Positions 1 to 7,275 of a stretch of DNA of 10,892 nucleotides are shown one piece after another. The stretch spans positions 1 to 10,892 of the forward strand of contig DWVN01000078.1 in the NCBI GenBank assembly GCA_019120235.1, given 5' to 3'. The position numbers and the translations under genes are program-made. How positions within the stretch are numbered: the stretch's first letter is position 1; each line of letters starts with the position of its first letter. Origin of the DNA: Dwaynesavagella gallinarum. GTDB taxonomy: Bacteria > Bacillota > Clostridia > Clostridiales > Clostridiaceae. A model generated the notes under the pieces. The model saw nothing but the letters and a program-made list of their open reading frames with translations. It had not been told where the DNA came from and did not search any database.

Positions 1-528
1 TCCATCTGTTAAGTTAACGGCATTTGTTACACCTGTAAAATAAACAAATAAAAAAGGTAAATATAAATAGTATAAATTAATATTAACATTCAAAATAGGT
101 ATATATAAATTTGTACCTAATGTATCTTTTGAAAAAACATATATTACAAATGTAATAAGCATTAACAAAATCATTTTTTGATAAGCTCTAAGTCCTAAAT
201 TCTTTTTTCTTCTTATCTTTAAATAATCATCTAAAAAACCCACAAAACCAAATGCTAAAAATATCAACAATATAATAACCGCATCATTTTTTAAAGTCTT
301 AACATAAAAAACAGAATACAAAATTGTTACTATAAAAGTTGATATTATAAAAATAAGTCCTCCAATCGTTGGAGTACCTTGTTTTTTCATATGGGCTTTA
401 GGTCCTTCTTCTCTTATACTTTGTCCGTATTTCATCCTGTGTAATATTGGAATTAATATTTTTCCTAACAAATACGCTAAAATAAACGAACTTATTAAAG
501 GAAGAAACATTTCTATAACAACTCTCAT
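1..528 (-). CDS. mraY: Phospho-N-acetylmuramoyl-pentapeptide-transferase MraY, 5' part (runs off the left edge)
   Basis: MraY transfers phospho-MurNAc-pentapeptide from UDP to undecaprenyl phosphate at the inner face of the membrane, making lipid I. The visible 176 codons start at ATG 526-528 and stay open to base 1, about half of a usual MraY. Visible marks are an N-terminal hydrophobic segment, the early motif KAHMKKQGTPTIGG, the acidic pair in GFLDDYLK, and TGVTNAVNLTDG at the cut edge. The last two are conserved cytoplasmic-loop motifs of the MraY/WecA family, with aspartates that bind magnesium or act in catalysis. Several hydrophobic segments alternate with short polar loops. The start is preceded by AGGG six bases upstream. 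The gene lies 50 bases after murF in the same orientation, so it is probably co-transcribed with it. The identification is secure; the C-terminal half is outside the window. Confidence 0.96.
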   Translation of the reverse strand, partial: MRVVIEMFLPLISSFILAYLLGKILIPILHRMKYGQSIREEGPKAHMKKQGTPTIGGLIFIISTFIVTILYSVFYVKTLKNDAVIILLIFLAFGFVGFLDDYLKIRRKKNLGLRAYQKMILLMLITFVIYVFSKDTLGTNLYIPILNVNINLYYLYLPFLFVYFTGVTNAVNLTDG

Positions 529-540
529 TATGTACCCTAA

Positions 541-558
541 ACTTATCTAAAGATAAGT
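541..558 (-). other. Perfect palindrome (hairpin) between murF and mraY
   Basis: Bases 541-558 read as a perfect inverted repeat, with ACTTATC and GATAAGT arms around a four-base centre. As RNA on the minus strand it can form a 7-bp stem with a UUUA loop. No T-run follows, so it is unlikely to be a terminator. It sits between a G-rich run (GAGGGGGG on the minus strand, about 565-572) and the mraY start, and the weak AGGG ribosome binding site lies just after it. A role in RNA processing or in setting mraY translation is inference. Confidence 0.4.
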
Positions 559-578
559 GAAAGTCCCCCCTCATACTT

Positions 579-1943
579 TTAAAATTTATCTTTAAGAATG
601 TTTATAATTTTTTCAAACCTCGATGAACGTGAAGCTTTTATTAAAATTGTTTCTGTTCCCTTTAATATATCCCTCACATTTTTTTCAAAATCTTCGATAG
701 TTTCAAAACAAAAACAATTTCTCTTATCACTAAATTTTTCACAATAAGCCTGTCTATATTTACCTATAGCAATTAACTTATCGATCTTATAATTTGCATA
801 CTCAGAAATTTCACTATGATAAAATTCTGATTTAATTCCAAGTTCCGCCATATCCCCTAAAATACAAACTTTTTCATTTGAATACAAACTTAAAACATCA
901 ATACTACTTTTCATTGACGTAGGACTAGCGTTATAACAATCATTTATAATTGTCATATCTTTATATTTCAAAATTTCTTGTCTCATAGATGACGAACTTA
1001 AAACATCAAACTTACTTTTTATCAAATTAATAGGTATTTTAAAAATCTCGCAAACTTTAAAAGCTATAAGCGAATTCAAAACATTATGCTTCCCAAGTAT
1101 AGGTAACATAATTTCTTCATTTTCACCGTTATATGTAAAATCAAATTTTATTCCCTGCTCACTTAAACAAACATTTTTTGCAAACAAATCACAATTTTCA
1201 GAAAATCCTATTCTATAAATTTTAAATTTAAATGTATTAACATTTTTCAATAAACCATCTTCATTATTTAAAATAAGAATATTATCTTCATCAAAATAAT
1301 TAGTGATTTCCATTTTAGCTTTCAAAATATTCTCACGAGTTTTTAAAAATTCTATATGACTTACACCTATATTGGTTATAATTGCAATTTTAGGTTTTAA
1401 AATTTTTGTGAGATAATCAATTTCACCTAATCCACTCATACCAAGCTCAAAAACACCTATTTCTGAATCATCATCAATATTTATAAGAGACATTGGCATA
1501 CCTATGTGATTATTAAAATTTCCAAACACTTTATAAACCTTATATTTTGAAGTTAAAAAATCATAGACCAACTCTTTTGTTGTAGTTTTTCCAACCGAAC
1601 CTGTTATAGCTATAATATCTATACTCAATTTAGATCTTACATAAATAGACAACTTTTCCAAAGCATCAAGAGTATTTTTTACTAAAATAACCGAAACATC
1701 AAACTCTTGAAAAACATCATTATCAAAATATTCCTTATCTATTATGCAAAGCTTGACTCCTTTTTTTACAGCATCTAGAACATACTTGTTTCCATCAAAA
1801 TTTTTACCATTTATAGCTAAAAAAATTTCCTCTTGAGTAATATTTCTTGTATCAATTGACATTTTATTAAATTTTTCTTGTTTACCCTTCAACAATAAAG
1901 TCCCAGACAAACAATTCAAAATTTCTTGTAAACTTAAAGTCAT
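579..1943 (-). CDS. murF: UDP-N-acetylmuramoyl-tripeptide--D-alanyl-D-alanine ligase MurF
   Basis: MurF adds D-Ala-D-Ala to UDP-MurNAc-tripeptide using ATP, the last cytoplasmic step of the peptidoglycan precursor. The 454-residue product has the usual length. Motifs in order: SIDTRNI (29-35) of the N-terminal UDP-substrate domain; the ATP-binding P-loop GSVGKTTT (115-122); FELGMS (165-170) and TNIGVSH (190-196) of the central Mur ligase domain; NDCYNASP (334-341) and GDMAELG (363-369), which distinguish MurF from the other Mur ligases; and KASRSSRFE (436-444) near the C-terminus. The P-loop has Ser-Val where GTNGKT is more usual in the superfamily, which is normal for MurF. The ATG is preceded by AAGGGTGA at good spacing. 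It follows murE by 32 bases and precedes mraY by 50. Confidence 0.97.
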   Translation of the reverse strand: MTLSLQEILNCLSGTLLLKGKQEKFNKMSIDTRNITQEEIFLAINGKNFDGNKYVLDAVKKGVKLCIIDKEYFDNDVFQEFDVSVILVKNTLDALEKLSIYVRSKLSIDIIAITGSVGKTTTKELVYDFLTSKYKVYKVFGNFNNHIGMPMSLINIDDDSEIGVFELGMSGLGEIDYLTKILKPKIAIITNIGVSHIEFLKTRENILKAKMEITNYFDEDNILILNNEDGLLKNVNTFKFKIYRIGFSENCDLFAKNVCLSEQGIKFDFTYNGENEEIMLPILGKHNVLNSLIAFKVCEIFKIPINLIKSKFDVLSSSSMRQEILKYKDMTIINDCYNASPTSMKSSIDVLSLYSNEKVCILGDMAELGIKSEFYHSEISEYANYKIDKLIAIGKYRQAYCEKFSDKRNCFCFETIEDFEKNVRDILKGTETILIKASRSSRFEKIINILKDKF

Positions 1944-1975
1944 TTCATATCACCCTTTTAAAATAAAATATCTAA

Positions 1976-3436
1976 TTATTTTTCTTTTAAAATTTCATCT
2001 ATGACTTCTCTTTCATCAAAATGTATAACTTTGTCTTTTAAAATTTGATAATCTTCATGTCCTTTTCCTGCTATCAAAATTATATCATTACTTTTTCTAT
2101 TTTTTATAGATTTTTTTATCGCATCAAATCGACTTATTACAACTTCATAATTCGACTTTTCTATTCCAGATACTATATCTTGTACAATTTTTTCTGGATC
2201 TTCACTTCTAGGATTATCTGAAGTTATATAAACATAATCACTAAGTTCAGATGCTATTTTTCCAATTAAAGGCCTCTTTTCTTTATCTCTATCTCCTCCA
2301 CATCCTACAACACAAATAATTCTTCCATTGGAAATTTTTTTGAGAGTAGAGAGACAATTTTCAAGACCATCTGGCGTATGTGCATAATCAAGATAAATAT
2401 CACAGTCCAAATTATATTTTTTAGAAACATTTTCAAGTCTTCCAGCAACAAAAATATTTTTCAAACTCTCTCTTATAACGTTAACAGATATTCCCTCATT
2501 TAAAGCTATAATTATAGAAGGAAGCGCATTATAAATATTAAATTTTCCTACAAGATTGTATTCAAACTCATATTCTTTACCGAACTTATCATAAACAACA
2601 AACCTAGTTCCATCATTTTTAAACTCAATATCTTTTGCAACAAAATCACTTTTTATTTCTTCTATCCCATATGTAATAACATTAGAATCAATCTTTTCAA
2701 TAATTTTTTTCCCATACAAATCATCATTATTAATAATCTTTTTGTTACTATTTTCAAAAAGCTTAAACTTCGCATCAAAATAACTAGAAAAATTCTTATG
2801 AAAATCTAAATGATCTTGTGTTAGATTTGTAAAAACACCGTAATCAAATTGAATACCGTATACCCTATTAAGTTCCAACGCATGTGAAGAAACTTCCATA
2901 AAACAATACTCCACATTTTCTTTAAACATATCATTAAACAATTCATTAAGTTGTAAAGCTCCTGGAGTTGTTCTCTCTGACTTTACCTTTTTATCATTAA
3001 TAAAATTGCTTATTGTTCCTATAATTCCTGTTTTAAATCCAGCATTTTTAAAAATTTCTCTAAGTATAAAAGTTGTTGTTGTTTTACCATTGGTACCTGT
3101 TACTCCTATAATTTTAAACTTTTCATGTAATCTTCCATAAAAATTAATAGCGGCAATTGATAAAGCCTTTCTAGTATCATCAACAGAAATAACAACACAA
3201 TCCAAATCATTTGGCAATTTACTTTCAAAATCATTATTTATAACGATTACTTTAGCTCCTTTGGATAAAACAATATCTATAAAATTATGTCCATCAAAAT
3301 TATATCCTTTTATACAAAAGAAAACATCATCCTCAGAAACATCATTGGTATTATCAGTAATCTTGCTAATTTCTATTTCATCATTTCCCAAAACCACATT
3401 GTATTTAAATCCATCAAATAATTTTGTTAATTTCAT
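1976..3436 (-). CDS. murE: UDP-N-acetylmuramoyl-tripeptide synthetase MurE (probable meso-diaminopimelate type)
   Basis: MurE adds the third amino acid of the stem peptide to UDP-MurNAc-L-Ala-D-Glu with ATP. The 486-residue product is full length. Motifs: P-loop GTNGKTTTT (114-122), ERTTPGA (154-160), EVSSHALELNR (from 181), DHLDFH (208-213), the AKFKLFE segment whose first lysine (about 223) is the expected carbamylated residue, DYAHTPD (350-356), GCGGDRDKEKR (from 378), DNPRSEDP (407-414) and GKGHEDYQ (457-464). DNPR is the established signature of enzymes that choose meso-diaminopimelate rather than lysine, so the wall is predicted to be the mDAP type. The ATG has a strong AGGAGG four bases upstream. 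The gene follows the PASTA transpeptidase by 63 bases, which include a small hairpin. Confidence 0.97.
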   Translation of the reverse strand: MKLTKLFDGFKYNVVLGNDEIEISKITDNTNDVSEDDVFFCIKGYNFDGHNFIDIVLSKGAKVIVINNDFESKLPNDLDCVVISVDDTRKALSIAAINFYGRLHEKFKIIGVTGTNGKTTTTFILREIFKNAGFKTGIIGTISNFINDKKVKSERTTPGALQLNELFNDMFKENVEYCFMEVSSHALELNRVYGIQFDYGVFTNLTQDHLDFHKNFSSYFDAKFKLFENSNKKIINNDDLYGKKIIEKIDSNVITYGIEEIKSDFVAKDIEFKNDGTRFVVYDKFGKEYEFEYNLVGKFNIYNALPSIIIALNEGISVNVIRESLKNIFVAGRLENVSKKYNLDCDIYLDYAHTPDGLENCLSTLKKISNGRIICVVGCGGDRDKEKRPLIGKIASELSDYVYITSDNPRSEDPEKIVQDIVSGIEKSNYEVVISRFDAIKKSIKNRKSNDIILIAGKGHEDYQILKDKVIHFDEREVIDEILKEK

Positions 3437-3460
3437 TCGTCCTCCTAATTGATAAATTAA

Positions 3461-3481
3461 AGAAGGATTAAAAACCCTTCT
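3461..3481 (-). other. Small hairpin between the PASTA transpeptidase gene and murE (possible weak attenuator)
   Basis: On the minus strand AGAAGG and CCTTCT pair as a 6-bp stem around a nine-base AT-rich loop, followed by TTTAATTT. The shape resembles a weak intrinsic terminator but is short, and the T-tract is interrupted. It lies in the 63-base gap just before the murE ribosome binding site. It could tune the transcript level of murE-murF-mraY relative to upstream genes; this is inference from shape alone. Confidence 0.3.
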
Positions 3482-3499
3482 CTAATTTTTATAAACTGT

Positions 3500-5686
3500 C
3501 TAATGAATATCTTTAACACTAAAAGTTAATTCTACTGTATCTCCTCGCTGGACTATCTTACCAACTTCAATACTTTGACTAACCATAAGACCTTCCCCAA
3601 CGATTTTGTATTTTAATCCAATACTTTCTAAAATTTCAATAGCCCCCTGTTTACTATAGCCGTATAAATCTGGCATCAATACTTGCTTATCAATCTGTGA
3701 AGAATCACCTTTGTATATAACAACTTTGGTTCCTTCTTTTACTGAATACCCTGGTTTAGGCGTAATATCTACTATTTTTTCTCCTTCTCCAACGGTTTCA
3801 TACTCTAAATTCAACTCTTTTAATAACTGTTGACCATCTTCGACTGTTAAATCTCTTATTTCTGGTATTATAACATCTTTAAGAAGACTCTTCCTTACCT
3901 CATCATCACTTGAAGAAATATCTATAGATAAATAATTAAATAAATCAGAAAAAAGTTGTCTTGCCACAGGTGTTGTAATTACACCAGCATAATACTCACC
4001 AGCTGAAGGTTCATCTATAGAAATAAATATACTAACTTTTGGATCACTAGCTGGAGCAAAACCTACAAATGACGAAATATATTTTCCTGCTCCATAAGTT
4101 CCAGTCTCTGGATCAACCTTTTGAGCTGTACCAGTTTTGCCAGCAATTTCATATCCTTCAATAAATGCTCTACCTGCTGATCCTTCAGAAACAACTTTTT
4201 CAAGTAATTCCCTCATAATAGCTGCACTTTCTTCCCCTACTACACGTCTCTCACTATAATCTTCAAATTTTCTATCTACAATATAATTAAATTCATCATC
4301 ATAATAAGAAACTTCTTTTAATAAATGTGGTTTAACCCAAACCCCATCATTTGCAACAGCATTAACAGCTGCTAAAAATTGTATTGGTGTTGTAGTGTTT
4401 GTTTGACCAAAAGAAATTGTAGCAAGATCCACAGTAGAAATATTTTCAGTTTTCTTTATTATTCCTTTTGCTTCTCCTGGTAAATCCACTCCAGTTTTTT
4501 GTCCAAAACCAAATTTTTCAATATATTTATTTAAAGTTTCAGCACCTAAACGTTCACCAATTTCCATGAATCCTACGTTACATGAATTTTGCAAAATCTC
4601 AGCAAAGTTTTGAGCTCCATGTCCTGTTCTTTTCCAACAATGAATAACTCTACCGCCAACTTCTTTATGTCCACTACATTGGAAAATATCATTTTCTGAT
4701 ACAAGACCTTCTTCAATAGCAGCCATAGCTGTTACAATTTTAAATATTGATCCTGGTTCATAAATATCATTAACTGATCTATTTCTCCATAATTGTTGAA
4801 GCTCATCATATGTACTAACTTCATCTCTAACTGTGTTAGGATTAAAATCAAGTTTGTTAACCATCGCAAGAATCTCACCATTTTCAGGATTCATAACTAT
4901 TATTGAAACCGCCTTAGCCTGATTATCAATAAGTGCTTGACTTGCAGCTTTTTCCGCGAAAAATTGAATTTTTTCATCTATTGTTAAAACAACATTCTTA
5001 CCATCAATTGGATCTATGTACTCACTTATGGAATATGGTAAATCTCTTGATTTTGCATCAAGCTCAACTATTCTAAAACCATCAACTCCTGTGAGCTCTT
5101 CATCATACATAAGCTCAATTCCTGTTAATCCTTTTCCATCAATATCAGTTGATCCAAGAACATGAGATAAGTAAGAATTATTAGGATAATATCTTTTTGT
5201 ATCTGGAGAAATTATTATACCTGATATATTTAGTTCTTTAACCTTATCAACTTTTTGTTTCTCAACTCTTCTAATCAAATATGCTGAACCAGCTGGATTT
5301 CCCTTACTGTCTTTTGTATTTAATACTTTTAAAACTTTTTCAACATTCATTTCCAAAGCTTCAGCTATTTTTGGTGCAATATCCTCATAAGTTAAAGAAT
5401 TCTTTTCCAAATATTCTCTAATCGTTTTTAGATCTAAATCAACTCTATAAACATTCGCACTTACAGCAAGCTCTTTAAGATTTCTATCTAAAATTGCTCC
5501 TCTTCTTGCTTGAATTTTTACTGAACTGGTCCACTGATCTTCAGCAATAGCGTAATATTCTTCTCCTTTTATAATCATAACCCTAAAAAGATTTACAACA
5601 ATTGCAATTATAAGGAAATAGAATATAAACATAGTTACAAGTGCTCTCTTTTTAGTTAAAAATTTATCTGTAAACTTTTCTTTCAT
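3500..5686 (-). CDS. spoVD: Class B penicillin-binding protein with two PASTA domains (SpoVD/FtsI family transpeptidase)
   Basis: This is a membrane-anchored D,D-transpeptidase that crosslinks peptidoglycan outside the membrane. The 728-residue protein has a short basic cytoplasmic tail, one membrane segment (about 15-39), a dimerisation/pedestal domain starting near the RRGAILDRN motif (61-69), and a transpeptidase domain with all three active-site motifs: SIFK (nucleophile Ser313, Lys316), SCN (368-370) and KTGT (517-520). Two PASTA repeats follow (about 607-660 and 668-724). PASTA domains in this cluster position are typical of SpoVD, the spore-cortex enzyme, and of some division PBPs in Firmicutes. 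As the only such enzyme visible here, it could serve division, sporulation or both, so the symbol is tentative. The ATG is preceded by AGAGGTG and the stop is TAG. It lies 36 bases after the ftsL-like gene. Confidence 0.93.
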   Translation of the reverse strand: MKEKFTDKFLTKKRALVTMFIFYFLIIAIVVNLFRVMIIKGEEYYAIAEDQWTSSVKIQARRGAILDRNLKELAVSANVYRVDLDLKTIREYLEKNSLTYEDIAPKIAEALEMNVEKVLKVLNTKDSKGNPAGSAYLIRRVEKQKVDKVKELNISGIIISPDTKRYYPNNSYLSHVLGSTDIDGKGLTGIELMYDEELTGVDGFRIVELDAKSRDLPYSISEYIDPIDGKNVVLTIDEKIQFFAEKAASQALIDNQAKAVSIIVMNPENGEILAMVNKLDFNPNTVRDEVSTYDELQQLWRNRSVNDIYEPGSIFKIVTAMAAIEEGLVSENDIFQCSGHKEVGGRVIHCWKRTGHGAQNFAEILQNSCNVGFMEIGERLGAETLNKYIEKFGFGQKTGVDLPGEAKGIIKKTENISTVDLATISFGQTNTTTPIQFLAAVNAVANDGVWVKPHLLKEVSYYDDEFNYIVDRKFEDYSERRVVGEESAAIMRELLEKVVSEGSAGRAFIEGYEIAGKTGTAQKVDPETGTYGAGKYISSFVGFAPASDPKVSIFISIDEPSAGEYYAGVITTPVARQLFSDLFNYLSIDISSSDDEVRKSLLKDVIIPEIRDLTVEDGQQLLKELNLEYETVGEGEKIVDITPKPGYSVKEGTKVVIYKGDSSQIDKQVLMPDLYGYSKQGAIEILESIGLKYKIVGEGLMVSQSIEVGKIVQRGDTVELTFSVKDIH

Positions 5687-5722
5687 GACACACCTCTAAA
5701 AATATAAAAGTTCACAATGACA

Positions 5723-6151
5723 TTAATTTTTCTTTCCAAATATTCTGTCATATAATTTAAGAAGAAACGGTTTATCTGGTTCTTCTTGCTCTTCAACATT
5801 AAAATTATCATTATTTAAATCAACAAATATTGATTCTCCAAGTTTTGGTGGATTCATATTTAAATATTCTGCATATTCCATAACTTTATCGAATCCCTTT
5901 AAATTTAAAATTTCAAGTTGTAAACTTTCTAACTCTTGAGTTGCTTTAGTAATTTTACTTTTAAGTTCTGTAACTTCCCTTTGTTTTTTATAAATAGTAG
6001 AACTACTTAAAATAAGTAGCGCTCCACACACTATAAAACAAATAAAAATATAAAAAAAACTTCGTCTAACATAAATATCTAGCGAACGCTTTTTTACTTG
6101 CATCACCTCTTTTTCTTCTAAGTTATTTATAGATTTTTTATTTTTTTCCAT
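5723..6151 (-). CDS. ftsL: FtsL-like divisome protein (single-pass, coiled coil)
   Basis: FtsL proteins are small bitopic membrane proteins that, with DivIC/FtsB, scaffold and activate the septal transpeptidase and FtsW. The 142-residue product has a charged cytoplasmic N-terminus (1-30), one hydrophobic segment (about 31-52) and an extracytoplasmic stretch with heptad-like leucines (about 53-86, in and around ELKSKITKATQELESLQL), followed by an acidic, Asp/Glu/Asn-rich tail (about 111-127) and a short basic end. Sequence alone rarely identifies FtsL; the call rests on topology plus position between rsmH and the class B PBP gene, the standard dcw position. The ATG at 6149-6151 has AAAGGA about nine bases upstream. 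Met17 also follows an AGAGGTG, but with almost no spacing, so the longer start is preferred. Confidence 0.85.
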   Translation of the reverse strand: MEKNKKSINNLEEKEVMQVKKRSLDIYVRRSFFYIFICFIVCGALLILSSSTIYKKQREVTELKSKITKATQELESLQLEILNLKGFDKVMEYAEYLNMNPPKLGESIFVDLNNDNFNVEEQEEPDKPFLLKLYDRIFGKKN

Positions 6152-6198
6152 ATATACTCATCCTTTAAGTATTTTATTACTTATTAATATATTTTTAC

Positions 6199-7128
6199 TT
6201 AATTTATTTTTTCAGCTACTCTCAATTTCGCTGATGAAGAACGAGAATTTTTTTCTATTTCAAAAGATGATGGTAAAATTGGTTTTTTATTTATAATTTT
6301 TATTTCCTTTTTCTTTTCACATTTACAAATTGGAAATTGTTTTGGACATATACAATCAAGAGCTAAATAATTAAATATATTTTTTACAATTCTATCTTCT
6401 AATGAATGAAAAGTTATAATAGCAATTCTTCCTCCTATATTCAAATTTTTCACCGCATCTTTTATTGCATTTTCTAAAATATCTAACTCCTCATTAACTT
6501 CTATCCTCAAAGCCTGAAATACTTTTTTAGATGAATGTCCTTTAACTTCATATCTCGGAATAATTTCATCTATTAATTTAACTAACTCAAACGTTGTTTC
6601 TATTGGTTTAATTTTCCTTTGATTTACAATTCTATTTGAAATTTTTTTATGATATTTTTCTTCACCATAAATTTTAAATATGTAACTGAGCTTTTGCTCA
6701 TCGTATTCATTAATTATAATTTTTGCTGTTAATTCCTGAGATTTATCCATTCTCATATCAAGTTCACCATTACGCATATAACTAAATCCACGTTCATCTG
6801 TATCTATTTGATATGAAGAAACTCCAAGATCCATTAAAATACCATCTACACCATTTATCCCTAATTCTGTAGGTACAAAATTAATATTTTTAAAGTTATC
6901 TTTGACAAATGTTACGTTAAAATTATCACTAAATTTTTGTTTACAATAATCAATAGCATATTGATCTTGATCTATTGCTATAAGCCTACCTGATTCATTT
7001 ATTTTGTTTAAAATCTCAGAAGAATGTCCTCCTCCTCCAAGTGTACAATCAACATAAATTCCATTTTGCTTTATATTAAGTGCATCTATGCATTCATTTA
7101 ACATCACAGAAAAATGATTAAACTGCAA
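6199..7128 (-). CDS. rsmH: 16S rRNA (cytosine(1402)-N4)-methyltransferase RsmH (MraW)
   Basis: RsmH methylates N4 of C1402 in the 16S rRNA decoding centre using S-adenosylmethionine. The 309-residue product has family length and motifs: the SAM-binding DCTLGGGGHSSEIL (from 27), DLGVSSYQID (100-109), FQALRIEVN (204-212), FHSLEDRIVK (240-249) and the C-terminal NSRSSSAKLRVAE (294-306). Four cysteines (259, 261, 268, 270) form a CxC...CxC pattern, which could be metal-binding, but I see no direct evidence of that. The chosen start is TTG at 7126-7128, because GAGGAG lies five bases upstream, while the first ATG (residue 9) has no binding site. It is the first gene of the wall cluster here; no mraZ precedes it. 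Confidence 0.97.
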   Translation of the reverse strand: MQFNHFSVMLNECIDALNIKQNGIYVDCTLGGGGHSSEILNKINESGRLIAIDQDQYAIDYCKQKFSDNFNVTFVKDNFKNINFVPTELGINGVDGILMDLGVSSYQIDTDERGFSYMRNGELDMRMDKSQELTAKIIINEYDEQKLSYIFKIYGEEKYHKKISNRIVNQRKIKPIETTFELVKLIDEIIPRYEVKGHSSKKVFQALRIEVNEELDILENAIKDAVKNLNIGGRIAIITFHSLEDRIVKNIFNYLALDCICPKQFPICKCEKKKEIKIINKKPILPSSFEIEKNSRSSSAKLRVAEKIN

Positions 7129-7133
7129 AATTA

Positions 7134-7139
7134 CTCCTC
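7134..7139 (-). promoter_or_regulatory. Ribosome binding site fixing the TTG start of rsmH
   Basis: On the minus strand GAGGAG is followed by five bases (TAATT) and then TTG. No comparable site precedes the nearest downstream ATG (residue 9), so the non-ATG start is favoured. Confidence 0.7.
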
Positions 7140-7240
7140 ATTTCATAATAATAATTTATTAATCAATTATATATTTTTACTTTATAAAAAAAAACCCTCT
7201 ATGTTCTACAACTTTTTTTGAAAAATTTTCCATATAAAAC
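7140..7240 (-). promoter_or_regulatory. Probable promoter region of the wall cluster
   Basis: This AT-rich gap lies between the terminator of the M16 operon and rsmH, so the wall-cluster promoter should be here unless read-through feeds it. A TATAAT is present on the minus strand at 7171-7166 and a TATAAA at 7186-7181, with TTGTAG about 19 bases upstream of the latter. Neither pair is a good two-box match, so the exact promoter cannot be assigned by eye. Confidence 0.35.
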
Positions 7241-7270
7241 AAAAAACCAAACTTGAAATAAAGTTTGGTT
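7236..7270 (-). terminator. Rho-independent terminator of the M16 peptidase operon
   Basis: Bases 7245-7254 and 7261-7270 are perfect 10-bp inverted arms (AACCAAACTT / AAGTTTGGTT) with a six-base loop. On the minus strand a six-T run, a G and four more Ts follow directly. The hairpin starts five bases after the stop codon of the second M16 gene, so it ends that transcript and insulates the wall cluster. Confidence 0.9.
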
Positions 7271-7275
7271 CCTAT

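Noticed and set aside
541..558. Terminator after murF
   Set aside because: The palindrome has no following T-run on either strand and mraY follows immediately in the same orientation.
3261..3452. A 63-codon open frame on the plus strand
   Set aside because: It lies mostly antisense within murE, which has all its family motifs; the translation has no recognisable features and there is no supporting ribosome binding site.
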